In this document: positions 33,657 through 41,682 of the stretch, piece after piece | Position numbering within the stretch: the first letter of the stretch is position 1 | Layout: every line of letters begins with the position of its first letter | NCBI GenBank assembly: GCA_016702555.1 | Contig: JADJDV010000007.1 | Location: 558,001-622,000 of the forward strand | Direction: 5' to 3' | Length of the DNA: 64,000 nucleotides | From: Burkholderiales bacterium | Lineage (GTDB): Bacteria > Pseudomonadota > Gammaproteobacteria > Burkholderiales > Burkholderiaceae_C | Notes under the pieces: model-generated | Database searches by the model: none | Told to the model about the DNA's origin: nothing | What the model saw: the letters and a program-made list of their open reading frames with translations, nothing else | Program-made: the position numbers and the translations under genes

Positions 33657-36617
33657 TCAGCCGAGGCGCGCGAGTTGATGACGAATCTTGTCCAGCGCGG
33701 CGCCAAAGTCGGCCAAGCGCTTTTGCTCCTGCTCAATCACGGCGGGCGGCGCCTTGGCGACAAATGCCTGATTCGATAGCTTGCCCTTGGCCTTGGCGAT
33801 TTCGGCTTCCAGGCGCGCGGCTTCCTTGCCCAGGCGCGCGCGCTCGGCGTCCTTGTCCACTTCCATGAACAGCGCCAGCCGCGCGTCGCCCACCACGGCC
33901 ACGGGCGCGGCTTGCGCGGCGGTGGCCCAGGCGGCCTCATCGTCGAACACCTGTACCTCGCTCAGCTTGGCCAGCGCTTGCAGCACCGGCGCCTGGGTGC
34001 GGATGAAGTCGGCATCGCCCAGCACGTACAAGGGCAGGCGCTGCGCGGGCGACACATTCATCTCGCCGCGCAGGTTGCGGCAGGCGTCCACCAGTTGTTT
34101 GACGCGCGCCATCTGGCCTTCGGCCGCCTCGTCGATGTTGGCGGCTTGCGCCTGCGGGTAGGGCGCGACGGCGATCGAATCGCCCGTCTTGCCAGAAGAA
34201 TCGGAAGTGGCGGGCTTCTTGCCCGCCACGGGCGCCACGGCCTGCCACAGCGCCTCGGTCACGAAGGGGATGATGGGGTGCGCCAGCCGCAGGATGGCCT
34301 CCAGCACGCGCACCAGCGTGCGGCGCGTGGCGCGCTGCTCGGCGGGCGTGCCGGTCTGGATCTGCACCTTGGCGATCTCCAGATACCAGTCACAGAACTC
34401 GTTCCAGACAAAGTCATAAAGCGTGTTGGCGACGGTGTCGAGGCGGTATTCGGCAAAGCCCTTGGCGACGTTGGCTTCGGCCTTTTGCAGCAGGCTGACG
34501 ATCCAGCGGTCGGCTGCGCTGCGCTCGGCGGCGGTATCCCCTTCAACACCGCAGTCGTGGCCTTCGCAGTTCATCAGCACAAAGCGGCTGGCGTTCCACA
34601 GCTTGTTGCAGAAGTTGCGGTAGCCCTCGCAGCGCTTGCTGTCGAAGTTGACGGTGCGCCCCAGCGTGGCCATCGCGGCAAAGGTAAAGCGCAGCGCGTC
34701 GGCGCCGTAGCCGGGGATGCCGTCGGGGAATTCCTTTTTGGTGTTCTCGCGCACCTTCGGCGCCGTCTCGGGCCGGCGCAGGCCGGTGGTGCGCTTTTGC
34801 AGCAGGGGCTCCAGCGCGATGCCGTCAATCAGGTCAACGGGGTCGAGTACGTTGCCCTCCGACTTGCTCATCTTCTTGCCGTGCGCGTCGAGCACCAGGC
34901 CGTGGATGTACACGTCTTTAAACGGCACCTGGCCTGTGAAGTGCGTCGTCATCATGATCATCCGAGCGACCCAGAAGAAGATGATGTCGTGGCCGGTGAC
35001 GAGCACGCTGCTGGGCAGGTAGAGCGACAGGTCTTGCGTCTGCTCGGGCCAACCGAGCGACGAGAAGGGCACCAAGGCCGATGAGTACCAGGTGTCCAGC
35101 ACATCCTCGTCGCGCGTCAGCGGGCCGGAATACCCGGCCTTTTGGGCTGCGGCGCTTGCCTCTTCAGCGCTGCGTGCTACAAAAATAGAACCATCCTCGC
35201 CATACCACGCCGGAATCTGGTGCCCCCACCACAACTGCCGGCTGATGCACCAGTCCTGGATGTTGTTCATCCACTGGTTGTAGGTGTTGACCCACTGCTC
35301 GGGCACAAAGCGCACGGCGCCGGTCTGCACGGCGTCGATGGCTTTCTGCGCGATGCTCTTGCCCGTTTGGTCGGGCGCCCCGGCGCCGGGCCGCCCCAAG
35401 CCGGGGCCGGCCCCCTCGGGGGGCAGCGAACCATGCGCAGCAGGGAGCGTGGGGGCCTTGTTCATCGCCACAAACCACTGGTCGGTCAGCATCGGCTCGA
35501 TGATTTGCCCGGTGCGCCCGCAGCGCGGCACCACCAGCTTGTGCTTCCTGGTTTCGACCAGCAGGCCCAGGGTTTGCAGATCGGCCACGACGGCCTTGCG
35601 GGCGGCAAAGCGGTCCAGCCCGCGGTAAGCCTCGGGCGCGTTGTCGTTGATGGTGGCGTCCAGGTTCAGCACGCCAATCATCGGCAGGCCGTGGCGCTGG
35701 CCCACGGCGTAGTCATTCGCGTCGTGCGCGGGCGTGACCTTGACCACGCCGGTGCCGAAATCCTTGTCCACGTAATCGTCGGCAATCACCGGGATCTCGC
35801 GGCCCACCAGCGGCAGCGTCACGCTTTTGCCGATCAGGTGCTGGTAGCGCTCGTCCTCGGGGTGCACCATCACGGCCACGTCGCCCAGCATGGTCTCAGG
35901 CCGCGTGGTGGCCACCACCAGCTGCTCGCCGCTGCCATCGGCCAGCGGGTAGGCGATGTGCCACAAAAAGCCGTCTTCTTCCGCGCTTTCGACTTCCAGG
36001 TCGCTCACCGCGGTTTTCAGCTCGGGGTCCCAGTTGACCAGCCGCTTGCCGCGGTAGATCAGGCCCTGCTCGTACAGGCGCACGAAGGTTTCAGTCACCA
36101 CCTTGGACAGCTTCTCGTCCATGGTGAAGTACTCGTGCCCCCAGTCCACGCTGGCGCCCATGCGGCGCATCTGGCGCGTGATGGTGTCGCCGCTTTCCTG
36201 CTTCCAGTCCCACACGCGGGCGACGAAGTTCTTGCGGCCCAGGTCGTGGCGGCTCTGGCCTTTTTCTTGCAGCTGGCGTTCCACCACGATCTGCGTGGCG
36301 ATGCCCGCGTGGTCGGTGCCCGGCACCCACAGCGTGTTGTAGCCTCGCATGCGGTGGTAGCGCGCCAGGCTGTCCATGATGGTCTGGTTGAACGCGTGCC
36401 CCATGTGCAGCGTGCCGGTGACGTTGGGTGGTGGCAGCTGAATGGCGAAGTTCTCACCCTTTTGCGCGACCTCGGTATTCGGTTGGCCGGTGCCGCGAAA
36501 GCCGGCGCGCCCCAGACCGGCCTGCTCCCATGCGGGGCCCCATTGCGCCTCGATGGCGGCGGGTTCAAACGATTTGGACAAGGCCTGAAGGCCGGGCTGC
36601 GGGAGCGGGTCGGACAT
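33657..36617 (-). CDS. valS: Valine--tRNA ligase
   Basis: The 986-residue class I synthetase has the HIGH-type motif PPPNVTGTLHMGHAFN, an editing domain, the KMSKSEGNV motif, the anticodon-binding domain, and a C-terminal coiled coil (ARLGKEAARLEAEIAKAKGKLSNQAFVAKAPPAVIEQEQKRLADFGAALDKIRHQL). The start MSDPLPQPG at 36617 was taken; the open frame runs further upstream without family similarity. An unusual Gly/Pro/Ala-rich insertion near residue 400 (just before GKSIAQKAIDAVQTG) is encoded by a repeat-like DNA segment at about 35362-35450. Confidence 0.96.
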   Translation of the reverse strand: MSDPLPQPGLQALSKSFEPAAIEAQWGPAWEQAGLGRAGFRGTGQPNTEVAQKGENFAIQLPPPNVTGTLHMGHAFNQTIMDSLARYHRMRGYNTLWVPGTDHAGIATQIVVERQLQEKGQSRHDLGRKNFVARVWDWKQESGDTITRQMRRMGASVDWGHEYFTMDEKLSKVVTETFVRLYEQGLIYRGKRLVNWDPELKTAVSDLEVESAEEDGFLWHIAYPLADGSGEQLVVATTRPETMLGDVAVMVHPEDERYQHLIGKSVTLPLVGREIPVIADDYVDKDFGTGVVKVTPAHDANDYAVGQRHGLPMIGVLNLDATINDNAPEAYRGLDRFAARKAVVADLQTLGLLVETRKHKLVVPRCGRTGQIIEPMLTDQWFVAMNKAPTLPAAHGSLPPEGAGPGLGRPGAGAPDQTGKSIAQKAIDAVQTGAVRFVPEQWVNTYNQWMNNIQDWCISRQLWWGHQIPAWYGEDGSIFVARSAEEASAAAQKAGYSGPLTRDEDVLDTWYSSALVPFSSLGWPEQTQDLSLYLPSSVLVTGHDIIFFWVARMIMMTTHFTGQVPFKDVYIHGLVLDAHGKKMSKSEGNVLDPVDLIDGIALEPLLQKRTTGLRRPETAPKVRENTKKEFPDGIPGYGADALRFTFAAMATLGRTVNFDSKRCEGYRNFCNKLWNASRFVLMNCEGHDCGVEGDTAAERSAADRWIVSLLQKAEANVAKGFAEYRLDTVANTLYDFVWNEFCDWYLEIAKVQIQTGTPAEQRATRRTLVRVLEAILRLAHPIIPFVTEALWQAVAPVAGKKPATSDSSGKTGDSIAVAPYPQAQAANIDEAAEGQMARVKQLVDACRNLRGEMNVSPAQRLPLYVLGDADFIRTQAPVLQALAKLSEVQVFDDEAAWATAAQAAPVAVVGDARLALFMEVDKDAERARLGKEAARLEAEIAKAKGKLSNQAFVAKAPPAVIEQEQKRLADFGAALDKIRHQLARLG
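35362..35450. repeat. GC-rich palindromic repeat inserted in frame in valS
   Basis: This segment has dyad-rich runs (gcgccccggcgccgggccgc, ccggggccggccccctc) followed by gaaccatgcgcagcaggg. It interrupts a conserved part of ValRS and adds about 30 Gly/Pro/Ala residues without a stop. The composition resembles intergenic REP-like repeats seen in Comamonadaceae; that comparison is from memory. Confidence 0.45.
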
Positions 36618-36885
36618 GGTGTGACGGGCGGCGGCGCCGCCGGTTGCCGGCCTGGCGCGGCGGCGCCAGGGCGCGGCACGCAAGCCGAAAGACCAAAACC
36701 ACGAATTCTAAGGCGCCACGGTCATCCCGGCAGCGCGCGCCAGGCGTGCCGGCGTACGCGCGGTGCGCACGAAATGCGCAGACCAAACATGATCCGAATG
36801 CTTTCAAAAAGATAGCAAATATGGCATCACCCGCATCCGCAGGCGGCGCGCACGATCGCCGCCCGTTCAATAGAATCCGCCAGCC

Positions 36886-38004
36886 ATGCCGGATATTGCT
36901 GACCTCCAGGCGCTCACGCGCCACGTGCTGCTGCTGACTTTCGCGCTGTCGGCGCTGTTCGGCGCCATCGTGCAGCGCACGCATTTCTGCACCATGGGCG
37001 CGATCGCCGATGTGATGAGCATGGGCAGCACCGCGCGCCTGCGCCAGTGGGTGCTGGCGGCGGGCGTGGCGATCATCGGCTTTGGCCTGCTGGCGGCCGG
37101 TGGCTGGATTCGCGCCGCCGACTCGGTCTATGCCGGGCCGCGCTGGATGTGGCTCTCTTCGCTCACGGGTGGCGCCTTGTTCGGCATCGGCATGGTGCTG
37201 GCCTCGGGCTGCGGCAGCAAGAACCTGGTGCGCATGGGCGCCGGCAACCTGAAGGCGCTGGTGGTGTTCCTGGCCATGGCGCTGGCCTCCTACGCCACCT
37301 TACGCGGCATCACGGCGGTGCTGCGCGACCGCACGGTGGACCGCGTGTTCATGGAATTCGATCAGCCGGCGATCGTCGGCGCCCTGGTGGCGTCGGCCGG
37401 CGGCTGGTCGATGCCGCAGGTGCTGGGGCTGGTGGCGCTGCTGGCCGGGCTGCCGCTGATCGGGTGGGCGTTGTCGGCCCGGGCGTTTCGCACCGCCGAC
37501 AACCTGCTGGCCGGCTTCGGCATCGGCGCCGTCATCGTCGGCATGTGGTGGGTCAGTGGCTCGCTGGGCTTTGTCGCCGAGCACCCGGAGACGCTGGAAC
37601 CCACCTACCTGGCCACGCGCACCGGCCGCATGGAGGCGCTTACCTTCACCGCACCGCTGGCCTACGCGATCGACTGGCTGATGTTCTTCAGCGACCGCAA
37701 CCAGCGCCTGAGCATCGCGGTGGTCTCGGTGGCTGGCGTGATCGTCGGCGCGGCGGTGATGGCGCTGGCCACGCGCCGGTTCCGCTGGGAAGGCTTCAAG
37801 ACCACCGAAGACCTGGCCAACCACCTGATCGGCGGCGGCCTGATGGGCGTGGGCGGTGTGACCGCGCTTGGCTGCACCATCGGACAGGGCCTGAGCGGCT
37901 TGTCGAACCTGAGCCTGACCAGCTTTACCGCCGTGGCCGGCATTGCCGGTGGCGCGGCGCTGGCGCTGAAATACCAGTACTGGCGGCTGGAGCGCATGGC
38001 GTGA
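36886..38004 (+). CDS. YeeE/YedE family transporter (TsuA-like)
   Basis: The 372-residue polytopic protein has about nine helices and two sulfur-transport domains. The functional cysteines of the family are present: TMs contain HFCTMGAI, VLASGCGSKNLVRMG and ALGCTIGQGLSGLS. TsuA/YeeE proteins take up thiosulfate, and the three conserved cysteine sites support that here. It lies near cysM and tusA, and overlaps tcdA by four bases (GTGA). Selenium transport or another reduced sulfur species cannot be excluded. Confidence 0.88.
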   Translation: MPDIADLQALTRHVLLLTFALSALFGAIVQRTHFCTMGAIADVMSMGSTARLRQWVLAAGVAIIGFGLLAAGGWIRAADSVYAGPRWMWLSSLTGGALFGIGMVLASGCGSKNLVRMGAGNLKALVVFLAMALASYATLRGITAVLRDRTVDRVFMEFDQPAIVGALVASAGGWSMPQVLGLVALLAGLPLIGWALSARAFRTADNLLAGFGIGAVIVGMWWVSGSLGFVAEHPETLEPTYLATRTGRMEALTFTAPLAYAIDWLMFFSDRNQRLSIAVVSVAGVIVGAAVMALATRRFRWEGFKTTEDLANHLIGGGLMGVGGVTALGCTIGQGLSGLSNLSLTSFTAVAGIAGGAALALKYQYWRLERMA

Positions 38005-38798
38005 ACAGGGTGCTGCCCGCGCTGGACGCGCCCGATCTGGAGCGCCGCTTCGGCGGCCTGGCGCGGCTGTACGGCGCCGAGGGCGCGCGCCGCATCCGGT
38101 CGGCGCATGTGGCGGTGGTCGGCATTGGCGGCGTCGGCTCCTGGGCGACGGAAGCCCTGGCGCGCAGCGGGGTGGCGGCGATCACGCTGATCGATCTTGA
38201 CCATGTATCTGAATCCAACGTGAATCGCCAGATCCACGCGCTCAGCGACACGCTCGGCCAGGCCAAGGTACAGGCCATGCGCGAGCGCATCGCGCAGATT
38301 CACCCTGGTTGCGTGGTGCATGCGGTGGAAGACTTCGTCACTGCCGATAACTGGCCTGGCGTGCTCCCCGAGCCCGTGGATGCGGTCATCGACGCCTGCG
38401 ACCAGGTTGCCGCCAAGGTGGCCATGGCGGCCTGGGCCTTGCGCGAGGGCGCCTGCTTCATCAGCGTCGGCGCCGCCGGCGGCAAGCGCGCCGGCGAGCG
38501 GGTCGAGATCGCTGACATCGCCAGCGCAACACACGACCCGCTCATCGCCCAACTGCGCTACCGCCTGCGCCGCCACCATGGCGCGGGCGCAGCAGGCAAG
38601 CCATTCGGCGTGACAGCGGTGTTCAGCCGCGAGAGCGTGACCATGCCCGAGGCGTGTGACGCGCCGGCCGACATCGATGGCTCGCTCAACTGCCACGGCT
38701 ACGGCTCCACCGTCGCCGTCACCGCCACCTTCGGCCTCTGCGCCGCAGGCTGGGCGTTGGATCAACTAGCAAAAATCGGATCAAAAACCAAGCTATAA
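38001..38798 (+). CDS. tcdA: tRNA threonylcarbamoyladenosine dehydratase TcdA
   Basis: The 265-residue E1-like enzyme cyclises t6A37 in tRNA to ct6A. The ATP-binding region is VAVVGIGGVGSWATEALARSGVAAITLIDLDHVSESNVNRQIHAL. The TcdA/CsdL hallmark DAVIDACDQVAAKVAMAAW is present, as are FISVGAAGGKR and DPLIAQLRYRLRRHHG. It starts with a GTG overlapping the YeeE stop (GTGA). The 3' end overlaps the promoter of tRNA-Lys. Confidence 0.94.
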   Translation: MNRVLPALDAPDLERRFGGLARLYGAEGARRIRSAHVAVVGIGGVGSWATEALARSGVAAITLIDLDHVSESNVNRQIHALSDTLGQAKVQAMRERIAQIHPGCVVHAVEDFVTADNWPGVLPEPVDAVIDACDQVAAKVAMAAWALREGACFISVGAAGGKRAGERVEIADIASATHDPLIAQLRYRLRRHHGAGAAGKPFGVTAVFSRESVTMPEACDAPADIDGSLNCHGYGSTVAVTATFGLCAAGWALDQLAKIGSKTKL

Positions 38799-38799
38799 T
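38794..38799 (+). promoter_or_regulatory. -10 element of tRNA-Lys
   Basis: A perfect TATAAT spans the tcdA stop region 47 bp upstream of tRNA-Lys. No clear -35 is visible. Confidence 0.45.
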
Positions 38800-38846
38800 G
38801 CACGGCTTGCCAGAGCACGGATCCGTCCGTGACGATGCTGGTCAGT

Positions 38847-38922
38847 GGGACGTTAGCTCAGTTGGTAGAGCAGCGGACTTTTAATCCGTTGGTCACAAGT
38901 TCGAATCTTGTACGTCCTACCA
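38847..38922 (+). tRNA. tRNA-Lys (anticodon TTT)
   Basis: A 76-base tRNA with encoded CCA. The acceptor stem is gggacgt paired with acgtcct plus A and CCA, the D-loop is agctcagttggtagagc, the anticodon loop is actTTTaat, and the T-arm is caagttcgaatcttg. The 3' 53 bases are repeated at 44276-44328, so this gene is the attachment site of the following island. Confidence 0.97.
38870..38922 (+). repeat. Left attachment repeat (in tRNA-Lys)
   Basis: Bases from gcagcggactttt to the CCA end of tRNA-Lys are repeated at 44276-44328 with one difference (c at 38894, t at 44300). This is the expected footprint of integrase-mediated insertion into a tRNA 3' end. Confidence 0.92.
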
Positions 38923-39045
38923 CCACACACCGCATGAATGCTTGATGGCCTGCTATGTAAAAAGTAGCAGACCATCGTCGTTTTCGGCTTTTTCTGTCCG
39001 ATATAACGGCGATGTAAGAGCGCATGGAAAGTCCCGGCCGGTTTA

Positions 39046-40168
39046 TTGATCCGGCACCATGAAGTTTTCATGCTGCGTACCTGACGATCGGGTCTTGGAA
39101 ATAGGCGCGCACCCGGTCGCGATTGGTGGCGATGCTCTGCATGTGCTCGTTGGCCGCAGCATGTAGCTTGGCTTTGGTGCGCACAGGCACCTTCGAGCCG
39201 ATGGCTTGCTTGAGATCGGCATTCAGCCGCTCGTCGGGATTGAGCTCAGGGCTGTAGCTGGGCAGAAAGAACACCTCGATGTCACGCCCGCGCTCGGCCA
39301 GCCAGGCCTTCACGGGCTTGCAGTGGTGCACCCCGAGGTTGTCCAAAATGAGAAAGACCTTCTTGCGCCGGCGCTTGCCATCTCGCACCAAGGCCTGCAA
39401 GAACTCGATGAGCCGCTCGTGATTGAAGGCGCCATCGATGATCATCCAGTTGGCGCGCCCCCCGGTTGGTGACGGTGGAGATCATCGAGAGCTTCTCGCG
39501 CGTGCCGCCGACGACCATCGTCACCGGCGTCTTGCCGCGCGGCGCATAGCTGCGGCCACGCACGTCGGTGTTGACCAGCGCCGTCTCATCGCCCCAGTGG
39601 ATCCGCCGCCCTCGGCGCGGGCAGCACGCTCGATCGCCGGGTACTCGTGCTCCAGCCATTGGCGCACCGCCTCGGGGCGCTGCTCGTAGGCGCGCTTGAT
39701 CGGCTTTTGCGGCGTGAAACCCCAGCGGCGCAGGTACTCGCCGGTGGCACGGATGGACAGCCGAACACCGAACTCGCGCTCGATGTACTGCATCACCGCA
39801 GCGCGCGTCCACAGAGCGAACTCCATCTTCAACTGCTCGGGCCGCTGGTCGCAGATGGTGCGCCGCACCGAGGCCTCCTGCTGGGCGCTGAGCAAGCGCC
39901 CGTCGCCCTTGCTGCGACCGCGAGCAGCCGGCTTGATGGCGGCCCAGCCACCGGCATCAAACCGATCGATCGCCTTGCGAACCGTGGGGTAGCTCAAGCC
40001 CGTGAGCGTCACGATCTGCATCACGCCAGTGCCTCGAAGATGCAATCGCACCACTTGCTTTCGCCTCTCGTGCAACTGCTCCAGCTTCTGATAGCGGGCA
40101 TCTTCTTTGTCCATCACGCTATGACTGAATCAAACACCAAGAATTCAATCTTTATGATGCCGGATCAA
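39046..40168 (-). mobile_element. IS630 family insertion sequence
   Basis: The 1123-bp element has 19-bp terminal inverted repeats with 17 matches (left ttgatccggcaccatgaag; right, complemented, ttgatccggcatcataaag). A TA dinucleotide flanks both ends (39044-39045 and 40169-40170), the target duplication of the IS630/mariner group. It holds one transposase gene, interrupted by frameshifts. It lies between tRNA-Lys and the TumE/TumA genes and disrupts no recognisable gene. Confidence 0.9.
39068..40117 (-). pseudogene. IS630 family transposase, two frameshifts
   Basis: Three frames together make one transposase of about 350 residues. The N-terminal part has HTH domains (GVMQIVTLTGLSYPTVRKAIDRFDAGGW; IREFGVRL-type winged region), the middle gives IHWGDETALVNTDVRGRSYAPRGKTPVTM with catalytic Asp, and the last gives FLILDNLGVHHCKPVKAWL and LPSYSPELNPDERLNADLKQ with the DDE Asp and Glu. 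One base is missing near 39601-39606, and one extra base lies in the six-C run at 39458-39463, so about 48 codons are out of frame. It is broken unless these are sequencing errors. Confidence 0.85.
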
Positions 40169-40280
40169 TAGGCGTAAAAAACCGCCTCGGTGGGCGGTCG
40201 GCATAGTCGCGTTTGAAACGCGAGTTAGCTGGCGTGAAAAAGCCCGTGCTGGGCGGCCTGTAGTAGGCGACGGCGGCGAC

Positions 40281-40316
40281 TTGCCTGCTTCACCGATTGT
40301 TGTCATAATTGACAAC
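40281..40316 (+). promoter_or_regulatory. Promoter and palindromic operator of tumE-tumA
   Basis: A TTGCCT (40281-40286) and CATAAT (40304-40309) are separated by 17 bp. A perfect palindrome gttgtca-taat-tgacaac (40299-40316) covers the -10 and ends at the base before the tumE ATG. The arrangement fits autorepression by the antitoxin. The predicted transcription start is at or next to the ATG, so the message may be leaderless. Confidence 0.6.
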
Positions 40317-40601
40317 ATGAAGGCGCAGCTTGTCACCCGCTTCAAGAACATCACTGGGGACGGCGGCGTGATCGAGTTGGTTGTCTGGCGTGTTCCTGAG
40401 CCGGTGCCGCCCACGACGCACGGCTTCAAGTACCGCGCCGCCTACGTCGTCGGTGGCGTGCGCGTGGTGGGCTTCGACAATGAGCGCGGCAAGGGCGATC
40501 ACTGCCATCTGGACGGGCGGGAGTTGCCCTACACCTTCACCAGCGTGCAGCAACTGGTGGAAGACTTCATTGCTGCGGTTGATGCAAGGAGGTCGCCATG
40601 A
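40317..40601 (+). CDS. Toxin of TumE family (DUF6516)
   Basis: The 94-residue protein matches the TumE toxin family: a two-strand start (MKAQLVTRFKNITGDGGVIELVVWRVPEPVPPTTHGFKYRAAYV) and the signature VGFDNERGKGDHCHLDGRELPYTF, ending in VQQLVEDFIAAVDA. TumE family proteins act with a TumA-type HTH antitoxin, encoded here directly downstream with a four-base overlap. No Shine-Dalgarno precedes the ATG, in agreement with a leaderless message. Toxicity is inferred from the family and not shown. Confidence 0.82.
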   Translation: MKAQLVTRFKNITGDGGVIELVVWRVPEPVPPTTHGFKYRAAYVVGGVRVVGFDNERGKGDHCHLDGRELPYTFTSVQQLVEDFIAAVDARRSP

Positions 40602-40945
40602 GAACCTTAACGCTGACACAGAATGCCGATTGGCGCGCTGGCCTGCGTGCCGCCGGTGAAGTTGCCGCCAAGGGCCGCTATGCGGGGGAAACGCTGAACT
40701 TCGAAACCCCGGCGCAACTGTTCTCGCACATGACAGAAAAGCGCTGGCAGTTGATCCGGCTGGCGCAGGGCAAAGGCGAGTTGGCGGTTCGAGAGTTGGC
40801 GCGGATGGCTGAGCGCGATGTTCGGCGCGTGCACGATGATGTGACGGCGCTGGCTGAGCTTGGCATCTTCGAGCGCACCGATAGCGGCGGCGTGGTGTGC
40901 CCGTATGGCCGCGTCTACGTGGACTTCATGCTTGAGGCGGCATGA
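40598..40945 (+). CDS. Winged-helix antitoxin of TumA type
   Basis: The 115-residue protein has an N-terminal segment with FETPAQLFSHMTEKRWQLIRL and a winged helix (LAQGKGELAVRELARMAERDVRRVHDDVTALAELGIFERTDSGGVVCPYGRVYVDFML). That is the HVO_A0114-like DNA-binding family which pairs with TumE. A strong AAGGAGG lies five bases before the ATG, which overlaps the toxin stop, so antitoxin translation should be efficient. It probably binds the palindrome at 40299-40316. Confidence 0.82.
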   Translation: MRTLTLTQNADWRAGLRAAGEVAAKGRYAGETLNFETPAQLFSHMTEKRWQLIRLAQGKGELAVRELARMAERDVRRVHDDVTALAELGIFERTDSGGVVCPYGRVYVDFMLEAA

Positions 40946-41348
40946 GGCAAAGGGCGCGATTTGAAATCGCGACCTTGCCGATTTCCTGAATGATGGCGCG
41001 CGCTTATGTGGCGCCGGCGTGAAAAAGCCCGCGTGTGGCGGGCTTAGGGTGTCTGGTGTCCCCGCAGCGGGGAGTGGGTAGGCGGGACATCCGACGATGA
41101 AATCGGGTCTAGCCAAACCCTCGCGCGGCCCCACGGTGTGACCCCAAGCCGCTCTGCGGTGACGGCGCCAGTGTAGCGCGGCCGGGTTGAATGAGTGTCC
41201 CTCGCGGCCAAGTGGGTCGCCGCGTGTGCCGATACCGGCCCGACTTCGATCCGCTCCGCGAAGGACGCCGCCAGTGTAGCGCGGTGAGGGCGTGGTGCCT
41301 GCGGTTTGAAGGGGGTGCTGTTTTTGCACCCCCTTGCAGCCGGCGCGC
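40946..41348. other. 403-bp gap without a supported gene
   Basis: This stretch holds a hairpin at 41026-41044 and a 16-bp direct repeat (cgccagtgtagcgcgg at 41166-41181 and 41269-41284). No reading frame here has a plausible start, ribosome site and composition. Confidence 0.5.
41026..41044 (-). terminator. Rho-independent terminator for the leftward small genes
   Basis: A 7-bp stem agcccgc/gcgggct with a 5-base loop is preceded by gaaaa on the plus strand. Read leftward it is therefore followed by Ts. It would end transcripts from the minus-strand genes at 41349 and beyond. Similar units occur at 40171 and 40231. Confidence 0.55.
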
Positions 41349-41579
41349 TCAGGCGTCGAGCGCATCCGCCAGCACGCGGCAGGCGGTGACGGCTTCGGCC
41401 AGTTCGACGGCGAGCGCATGCCGCTGGTGCCGGTCGAGCGATTCGGCTGCGGTCACGGCGCCGATGTCGGCGGCCAGCCGGGCGCGGGCTTCAATGCGGA
41501 ACAGCAACTGGCTCAGGTCGGCCATGGTGGCGGCGCGGTTGTCCTGAACTTGTCCTGCGGGTAAAGTCTCATGTGCCAT
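41349..41579 (-). CDS. Small hypothetical island protein
   Basis: The 76-residue acidic, Ala-rich and probably all-helical protein (MAHETLPAGQVQDNRAATMADLSQLLFRIEARARLAAD...) has no recognised domain. Support comes from an AGGAAAGAAGGAA ribosome site eight bases before the ATG, its place downstream of the HicB gene on the same strand, and similarity in size and style to the small proteins at 47242-47895 in the neighbouring patch. It is not a HicA toxin. Function unknown. Confidence 0.55.
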   Translation of the reverse strand: MAHETLPAGQVQDNRAATMADLSQLLFRIEARARLAADIGAVTAAESLDRHQRHALAVELAEAVTACRVLADALDA

Positions 41580-41682
41580 GGGGAAGATTCCTTCTTTCCT
41601 GTGGTCGGGGTCGGTCGGTGCGCAATACCTTCCGGCCCCATCTTTTTGCCCCGGTCATTCCGCGCCGGGGCTTCGCGGTATC

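Noticed and set aside
39282..39812. Programmed frameshifting as the reason for split transposase frames
   Set aside because: Two separate shifts of opposite sign are needed, and neither lies at a clear slippery-site arrangement near the overlap of two long frames. Simple indels explain it better.
41648..41671. Hairpin gccccgg/ccggggc downstream of the HicB gene as a terminator
   Set aside because: Read in the direction of the gene, the stem is followed by As and not Ts, so it lacks the terminator signature.
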